Positions 5,507 to 6,547 of a stretch of 6,547 nt of DNA are shown piece by piece. The position numbers were made by a program, and so were the translations under genes. This stretch comes from Candidatus Hydrogenedentota bacterium (GTDB lineage: Bacteria > Hydrogenedentota > Hydrogenedentia > Hydrogenedentales > SLHB01). Below the pieces are notes generated by a model, which did not search any database, was not told the origin of the DNA, and worked only from the letters and a program-made list of their open reading frames with translations. The stretch lies in contig JAFGTL010000075.1 in NCBI GenBank assembly GCA_016934125.1, forward strand, positions 1-6,547, given 5' to 3'. Each line of letters starts with the position of its first letter. Position 1 is the stretch's first letter.

Positions 5507-5515
5507 TGGTATACT
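5507..5515 (+). promoter_or_regulatory. Extended -10 promoter (TGG-TATACT) for the lipase-like gene
   Basis: TATACT (5510-5515) matches 5 of 6 bases of the -10 consensus, and TG stands at the extended -10 position (5507-5508). No good -35 box is seen at 17 bp (CAAGGC), which extended -10 promoters can tolerate. Transcription would begin near 5522, giving a short leader of about 18 nt that still contains the ribosome site GGGGGA (5527-5532). A short dyad CTGAC-4-GTCAG (5514-5527) covers the start site and could be an operator. Confidence 0.45.
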
Positions 5516-5539
5516 GACGCCTGTCAGGGGGATCCTGCC

Positions 5540-6547
5540 ATGGGTATGCTGGCGACGCTTGTAACGATAGCGGCAATGTGCGGCGCGTCCAGGACGGACG
5601 CGGCCGATCTGCAAGGGCTGGTGAATGAGGCGCTGACGGGCGGGCCGGCGACGTCGCTCGATTGCCAGCGGGCCATTGTGGAGATGCTGGGACGGCGTGC
5701 GGAATCGGCCTCGGGCGTGGTGGCGGGCGGGGAAGATGTGTCGGTGAAAGATCTCGATCCGGCGCGGGCGCAGGATGAACTGGCGACGGATGCGCCGGTG
5801 GCGCGGTTTTTCGAGGTGGATGGGCGCGGGCCGGAGCCGATCCGGGTGTCGGCGCCGTTGGCGGCGGAGAGCGGCGAGGTGGAGGTATACCGGCGTGTGT
5901 CGCGGGGCCTGTACGTCCGGTTGGGGGACGCGCCGCGGAAGCTGGGCGGCCGGGTGTGGTTCACGGCGGACAGGCCGGGCCGGTTCATTGTGCGCACGGT
6001 GGACGAGTACTCCTCCCCCACGCTCGACGCCAAGTTCCTCGATTTCGGGCCGTCATCGAGCGAGCCGGAAGCGAAGGCGGAGTGGCGGCTGTATCCGCTG
6101 TATCCGGAGTTGGTGGCGGGGCCGGTGCCGGTGGTGTTGATCCATGGGATGGGGGCAACGCGGTGGGGCGAGTTCGCCCATTGGGCCGCCTACAGCCCGG
6201 ACGCGGCGGCGTTCCGGGCGGCGTTCCAATTGTGGGATTTCGATCACCCGGCGTCGGGCGTGAACGCGGCCATCGGATTCAGCGCGCTGTATCCGGGGTT
6301 CGAGGAGAGCATCGCCGCGTATCTGGCTCGGTTCCTGGCCGAGGCGACTTCGGAAGGCGTCGAATCGGGCGGGGTGCGCTACTACTTCCCGGAGGGGGCG
6401 TACGCCATCGTGACGCACAGCCTGGGCGGGTTGAAGGCGCGGGCGTTCCTGCACAACTACCCCGAGCACGCCGAGCGGGTGGCGGCGGTGGTGACGATTG
6501 CCGCGCCGCACACGGGCTCGCCGTGGGGCACGCCGGAATGGCTGCGG
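5540..6547 (+). CDS. Exported lipase/esterase of the alpha/beta-hydrolase fold, C-terminus beyond window
   Basis: ATG 5540 has GGGGGA (5527-5532) 7 nt upstream and opens 336 codons with no stop before the right edge. Residues 1-22 (MGMLATLVTIAAMCGASRTDAA) look like an export signal but lack the usual N-terminal Lys/Arg; AAMC is a poor lipobox because Met precedes Cys14. Residues 23-185 are an N-terminal region with two helical stretches and beta-rich segments (VEVYRRVSRGLYVRLG, GRVWFTADRPGRFIVRTVDEY) that I do not recognise. The hydrolase domain begins near 195: VPVVLIHGMGATRWGEF (196-212) carries the HG oxyanion motif (His202-Gly203), and AIVTHSLGGLKAR (289-301) is the nucleophile elbow with Ser294. 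VVTIAAPHTGSPW (317-329) is typical of lipases of the bacterial lipase/PGAP1-like group. The acid and His of the triad must lie past the edge. It would hydrolyse an ester or lipid outside the cytoplasm; the substrate is unknown. Confidence 0.85.
   Translation, partial: MGMLATLVTIAAMCGASRTDAADLQGLVNEALTGGPATSLDCQRAIVEMLGRRAESASGVVAGGEDVSVKDLDPARAQDELATDAPVARFFEVDGRGPEPIRVSAPLAAESGEVEVYRRVSRGLYVRLGDAPRKLGGRVWFTADRPGRFIVRTVDEYSSPTLDAKFLDFGPSSSEPEAKAEWRLYPLYPELVAGPVPVVLIHGMGATRWGEFAHWAAYSPDAAAFRAAFQLWDFDHPASGVNAAIGFSALYPGFEESIAAYLARFLAEATSEGVESGGVRYYFPEGAYAIVTHSLGGLKARAFLHNYPEHAERVAAVVTIAAPHTGSPWGTPEWLR

Noticed and set aside
3719..5614. A 631-codon open frame on the minus strand opposite the GHL10-like gene, longer than the gene itself
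   Set aside because: Its product is dominated by Arg, His and Pro with no domain pattern, and it runs through the 9-bp repeat. G-ending codons on the plus strand rarely give antisense stops in this frame, so it is a shadow.
5884..5891. GGTATACC copy inside the lipase gene, sharing the core of the palindrome at 1504-1513
   Set aside because: It is only the 8-bp core, lies within coding sequence and does not precede a gene; treated as chance.

Overview
The window is a high-GC (clearly above 60% G+C by eye) bacterial chromosomal segment with six protein-coding genes and no recognisable RNA gene, insertion sequence, integrase or CRISPR array. The gene content is an ECF sigma factor with a non-zinc anti-sigma protein, a secreted GHL10-like TIM-barrel protein, an exported protein that enters a GH67/DUF4838-type N-terminal fold, and a secreted lipase-like hydrolase. 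This suits a polysaccharide-degrading bacterium of the Hydrogenedentota, Planctomycetota, Lentisphaerota or Armatimonadota kind. That placement is inferred from gene families only and is not firm.

Layout. Positions 1-1365 hold two minus-strand genes: a truncated exported protein running off the left edge (1-611) and a spermidine-synthase-like SAM-fold protein (667-1365). A divergent intergenic region (1366-1515) separates them from a compact plus-strand operon: ECF sigma factor (1516-2118), membrane anti-sigma factor overlapping it by ATGA (2115-2699), and a secreted protein of unknown function 32 nt later (2732-3646). Two hairpins and a possible -10 box lie in 3647-3757. A secreted GHL10-like protein follows (3758-5398). 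The next intergenic region (5399-5539) carries a strict 9-bp GATC tandem repeat, a G8 tract and an extended -10 promoter. A secreted lipase-like alpha/beta hydrolase (5540-6547) runs off the right edge without its stop codon.

How the parts may work together. The sigma/anti-sigma/secreted-protein cassette looks like a self-contained envelope signalling unit. The anti-sigma protein has one membrane segment and a predicted extracytoplasmic coiled coil, and the third gene makes an exported partner. The flanking exported proteins could be targets or simply neighbours; nothing in the sequence proves a regulatory link. Plus-strand genes favour G-ending codons and minus-strand genes favour C-ending codons, so the plus strand is G-rich whichever strand is coding. 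That suggests the plus strand is the leading strand of replication here.

The least understood items are the 304-residue third protein of the sigma operon, the 9-bp GATC array with the adjacent poly-G tract ahead of the lipase promoter, and the four-cysteine cluster in the GHL10-like protein.
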